This document shows, piece after piece, positions 4,849-7,517 of a DNA stretch of 7,517 bases. A model generated the notes under the pieces. The model was not told where the DNA came from, ran no database searches, and saw nothing but the letters and a program-made list of their open reading frames with translations. The translations under genes and the position numbers were made by a program. The stretch is taken from NCBI GenBank assembly GCA_043819695.1, contig JBDREM010000118.1, positions 1 to 7,517 on the forward strand. Direction: 5' to 3'. How positions within the stretch are numbered: the first letter of the stretch is position 1; every line of letters begins with the position of its first letter. Origin of the DNA: CAYLQD01 sp043819695 (lineage in GTDB: Bacteria > Planctomycetota > PUPC01).

Positions 4849-7517
4849 GCTCGTTTTTCCTCGATGTCGGCCGCGCCGCGGGCATTCGGCGGCCGCGTGA
4901 ACTCGAGGTCGCATCGGAGGCAGCGCCGCGCCTCGCAGGTTGCTTCCTCGACCGAGAGGGTCTTCTCGATTTCCATGAAGCGGCCCTCGCGCTTCTCGGC
5001 GGGAACGGCGGCGGGCTCTGCCCTCGGCGCCGCCTCGGGCTCTTCCTCGCTGACCTCGCGCGGCTCGACATAGACCTCGGGCAGGTTGGGCCTCGGGGAA
5101 GCCGCAAGCTCCTGGCCGCGAAGATAGCGGCCGATCACGCCCGCGACCTTTTTGCCGGCCGCTATGGCATCGGCCACCGTGTTCGGGCCGGTGACGAGGT
5201 CGCCGCCGGCGAACACCCCTTCGCAATTGGTGCGGAGCGTCTTCGGGTCCACGACCGGTCTTCCGGCATTGTCGAGCTCGATCCCCATCGCCGCGAGGTG
5301 AACGCTGTCGGGCCGCTCGCCAATGGCAACAATCAACGTATCGAGCGGGATGGCGAACTGGCTGCCGGGTATGGGGATCGGTTTGCGCCGGCCGGTGGAA
5401 TCGACGTCGCCCAGCCGGTTCCTGATGCACTCGATGTCGGCGATGTGCCCGTCCTCGGCGTGTATTTCGACGGGTGTCACGAGCGTTTCGACTTTCACGC
5501 CTTCTTTCGTCGCGGCGTCGATGTAGCGTATCTTCACCGGAGAGACCAACGTATGGAGCTTTATCCCCTCCTCCACGGCGGCGTCCACCTCTTCCGCATA
5601 TGCGGGCATCTCGCGAACCGTGCGGCGATAGAGCAGGGTCACGCTCTTGACCGCCCTCTGGCGGATGGCCACGCGCGCGGCGTCCACCGCCGAGTTGCCG
5701 CCGCCGATGATGCCCACGCGCCCTCGGGCCAGCTCCTCGCCTCTCAGGTTGAATGCTTTCAGGAACTTGATGGAGGGAAAGATCCCTCGCGCGTCCTCGC
5801 CTTCGAGGCCCAGCCGCCAGCTCTTGTCTGCGCCCATGGCGAGGAAGACCGCCCGGAAGCCGTCGTCGAAGAGGCCGCCGATGGCGACATCGCGGCCGAG
5901 GGCGGTCCCGTACTCCATGGTGATGCTGTCGTCGAGAAGCGATTTGATCTCCCTGTGCGCAACCTCTGCGGGCAAGCGATATGCGGGGATGCAACTGATG
6001 AGCATTCCGCCCGGCTGATTCTCGGCCTCGAATACGCTCACTTTGTACCCGAGGAGCGAGAGGTAGTGAGCGGCCGCGAGCCCCGCGGGGCCTGCGCCGA
6101 CCACGGCCACCTTGGGGGCGTCTTTGCCCGCCCCGGCTGCCCGCTCGGGCTTGTAGACGGACGGGTCCACACGGTCGGTCACGAACCGCTTCAGTGCTCG
6201 CACCGCGACGGCCTCGTCGCCGCCGGCCCCGAGGTTGCACCACGTCTCGCACTTGCGATCACACACGCGTGCACAGACCGCGGGGAACGGGTTGGCCGAC
6301 CGGATAACTCTGTATGCTTCCTCGTAGTCTCCTCTCTCGATGAGCGCGATGTAGCGCCAGGCCTCGGTTTCCAGCGGGCACGCGGACTGGCACGGGGCGC
6401 CGACCAGCTCGCGGCAGACGAATGCGTCGCAGCGCTTCTCGAGCACGTGCCGCTCGTACTCGCGCCGGAAATAGCGCAAGGTGCTCAGCACGGGGTTCGA
6501 CGCCGTCTGGCCGAGCCCGCACATCGTCGTGTCCTTGACGGCCCCCGCCAGCTCCTCGAGGAGGCCCAGGTCTTCCAGCGTTCCTTCGCCCCTCGAGATA
6601 TCGTCCAGGATTTCGTACATCCGCTGCGTGCCCTTGCGGCAGGTGAAGCACTTGCCGCAGGATTCGTCCTTCAGGAAATTCATGAAGTACCGGGCGACGT
6701 CCACCATGCAGGTGTTCTCATCCATGACGATCATGCCGCCGGAGCCCATGATCGAGCCGGCCTCGGCCAGGCTGTCGTAGTCGATGGGCAGGTCGAACAG
6801 CTCGGCCGGGATGCACCCGCCGGACGGGCCGCCGGTCTGGACGGCTTTGATCCTGCTCTTTCCGACGGGGCCGCCGCCGATGTCGTAAACGATCTCCTTG
6901 ATCGTCGTGCCCATCGGCACCTCGACCAGGCCGGTGTTCTTGATCTTGCCGACCAGGCTGAATATCTTCGTGCCGGAGTTGTTCTTCGTGCCTGCCTTTG
7001 CGAATTCCCCGGAGCCGCTTCTGATGATGACGGGGATGTTGGCCCAGGTCTCGACGTTGTTGATCGCCGTCGGCGCCCCGTTGATGCCTTTCTCGATGGG
7101 GAACGGGGGCCGCTGCCGCGGCTCGCCCGCCTTGCCTTCGATCGAGCGGATCAGAGCGGTCTCCTCGCCGCAGACAAATGCTCCGGCGCCCCGCACCAGC
7201 TTGATGTCGAACGAGAGGCCGGTCCCGAGGACGTTCTCGCCCAGGAGCCCCAGTTGGCGGGCCTGTCGAAGAGCGACGGTCAGATGCTTGATGGCGACGG
7301 GATACTCGTTGCGGACGTAGACGATGCCCTCGGTCGCACCGGTCGCGAACGCGCCGATGAGCATGCCCTCGATGATACTGTGCGGATTGCCCTCGAGCAC
7401 GCTGCGGTCCATGTAAGCGCCGGGGTCGCCCTCGTCCGCGTTGCATACGAGGAACTTGCCGCGCCCGTTCGGCCGGCTTGCCAGCATCTCCCATTTCAGG
7501 CCGGTGGGAAAGCCGGC
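4845..7517 (-). CDS. NuoF-like NADH dehydrogenase fused to a GltD/NfnB-like FAD-NAD(P) oxidoreductase (5' partial)
   Basis: The frame is open to the window edge, so 890 residues are seen and the start is missing; the visible part begins at AGFPTGLKW, a conserved early NuoF motif. Residue numbers count from the edge. The NuoF module has the FMN/NADH motifs NADEGDPGAYMDR (26-38) and GAGAFVCGEET (110-120), and [4Fe-4S] ligands C287, C290, C293 and C333. Next comes a GltD-type iron-sulfur domain with C363, C368, C376, C380-Pro and C415, C419, C423, C427. The flavoprotein module has the FAD motif GAGPAG (474-479), the NAD(P) motif GGGNSA (605-610), YRRTVREMPAYAEE typical of GltD, and GVFAGGD (767-773). 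A Pro/Glu/Ala-rich linker (about 801-845) leads to a tail with C861, C866 and C869 (EARRCLRCD). Known relatives pass electrons between NADH, NADPH and ferredoxin, sometimes by flavin-based bifurcation. The open frame spans the NuoF-GltD junction with no stop and no internal gap, so this is a true fusion in the given sequence. It is the first visible gene of the redox operon. Confidence 0.92.
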   Translation of the reverse strand, partial: AGFPTGLKWEMLASRPNGRGKFLVCNADEGDPGAYMDRSVLEGNPHSIIEGMLIGAFATGATEGIVYVRNEYPVAIKHLTVALRQARQLGLLGENVLGTGLSFDIKLVRGAGAFVCGEETALIRSIEGKAGEPRQRPPFPIEKGINGAPTAINNVETWANIPVIIRSGSGEFAKAGTKNNSGTKIFSLVGKIKNTGLVEVPMGTTIKEIVYDIGGGPVGKSRIKAVQTGGPSGGCIPAELFDLPIDYDSLAEAGSIMGSGGMIVMDENTCMVDVARYFMNFLKDESCGKCFTCRKGTQRMYEILDDISRGEGTLEDLGLLEELAGAVKDTTMCGLGQTASNPVLSTLRYFRREYERHVLEKRCDAFVCRELVGAPCQSACPLETEAWRYIALIERGDYEEAYRVIRSANPFPAVCARVCDRKCETWCNLGAGGDEAVAVRALKRFVTDRVDPSVYKPERAAGAGKDAPKVAVVGAGPAGLAAAHYLSLLGYKVSVFEAENQPGGMLISCIPAYRLPAEVAHREIKSLLDDSITMEYGTALGRDVAIGGLFDDGFRAVFLAMGADKSWRLGLEGEDARGIFPSIKFLKAFNLRGEELARGRVGIIGGGNSAVDAARVAIRQRAVKSVTLLYRRTVREMPAYAEEVDAAVEEGIKLHTLVSPVKIRYIDAATKEGVKVETLVTPVEIHAEDGHIADIECIRNRLGDVDSTGRRKPIPIPGSQFAIPLDTLIVAIGERPDSVHLAAMGIELDNAGRPVVDPKTLRTNCEGVFAGGDLVTGPNTVADAIAAGKKVAGVIGRYLRGQELAASPRPNLPEVYVEPREVSEEEPEAAPRAEPAAVPAEKREGRFMEIEKTLSVEEATCEARRCLRCDLEFTRPPNARGAADIEEKRA
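5463..5570 (-). repeat. Imperfect tandem peptide repeat inside the GltD-like module
   Basis: Two 14-residue segments 22 residues apart, EGIKLHTLVSPVKI (5570-5529) and EGVKVETLVTPVEI (5504-5463), are identical at 9 of 14 positions. The codons have diverged at most third positions, so the duplication is old or selected. From memory, typical GltD proteins have one such segment here, before the 'ECIR' strand, so this looks like a 22-residue insertion by duplication. Confidence 0.5.

Noticed and set aside
4849..6252. Upstream extension of the NuoG-like frame to 694 codons
   Set aside because: The extension runs out of frame through the NuoF-GltD gene and translates to Arg/Gly-rich sequence; the ferredoxin fold begins at the ATG at 4848.

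Overview
This is a GC-rich bacterial window (no tRNA, rRNA, CRISPR array or insertion sequence seen) with a plus-strand half and a minus-strand half that converge near position 2540. Type IV pilin-like genes, a NifA-like sigma-54 activator and a large iron-sulfur/flavin redox cluster suggest a Gram-negative-type bacterium with anaerobic or facultatively anaerobic metabolism. The phylum cannot be fixed from the sequence; Planctomycetota-like, deltaproteobacterial-like and several candidate phyla all remain possible.

Plus strand: the 3' end of an unrecognised gene (1-396) carries a short motif also common in phage and appendage proteins. It overlaps the GTG start of a PilV/GspI-like prepilin (393-857), so both look like the tail of a pilus or secretion minor-pilin operon. 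After 66-78 bases, depending on the start chosen, comes a GAF / AAA+ / Fis-type sigma-54-dependent activator (936-2525). A good sigma-70-like promoter sits directly before it, and its -10 box lies 7 nt from the ATG, as in a leaderless transcript.

Minus strand (read from 7517 down to 2559): three tightly packed genes form one redox operon whose promoter and first genes lie beyond the window. The first is a NuoF-like NADH:FMN domain fused to a GltD/NfnB-like FAD and NAD(P) module with its own iron-sulfur domain (5'-truncated by the window edge). The second is a 226-residue NuoG/HydA-N-terminal-like iron-sulfur protein (ATGA overlap with the first). The third is a 529-residue stand-alone FMN domain of the glutamate synthase large-subunit family, which has an N-terminal four-cysteine motif and no glutaminase domain.

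Together the three proteins could carry electrons from NADH and/or NADPH through a chain of iron-sulfur clusters to the FMN of the GltB-like subunit. The combination resembles parts of electron-bifurcating hydrogenases and transhydrogenases (HydB, NfnB, Stn types) joined to a glutamate-synthase-like catalytic subunit. That subunit lacks the usual [3Fe-4S] cysteines, so it may not be an ordinary glutamate synthase. This cluster is the most interesting content of the window. The NifA-like regulator next door hints at nitrogen or redox control, but no sigma-54 target promoter is visible here.
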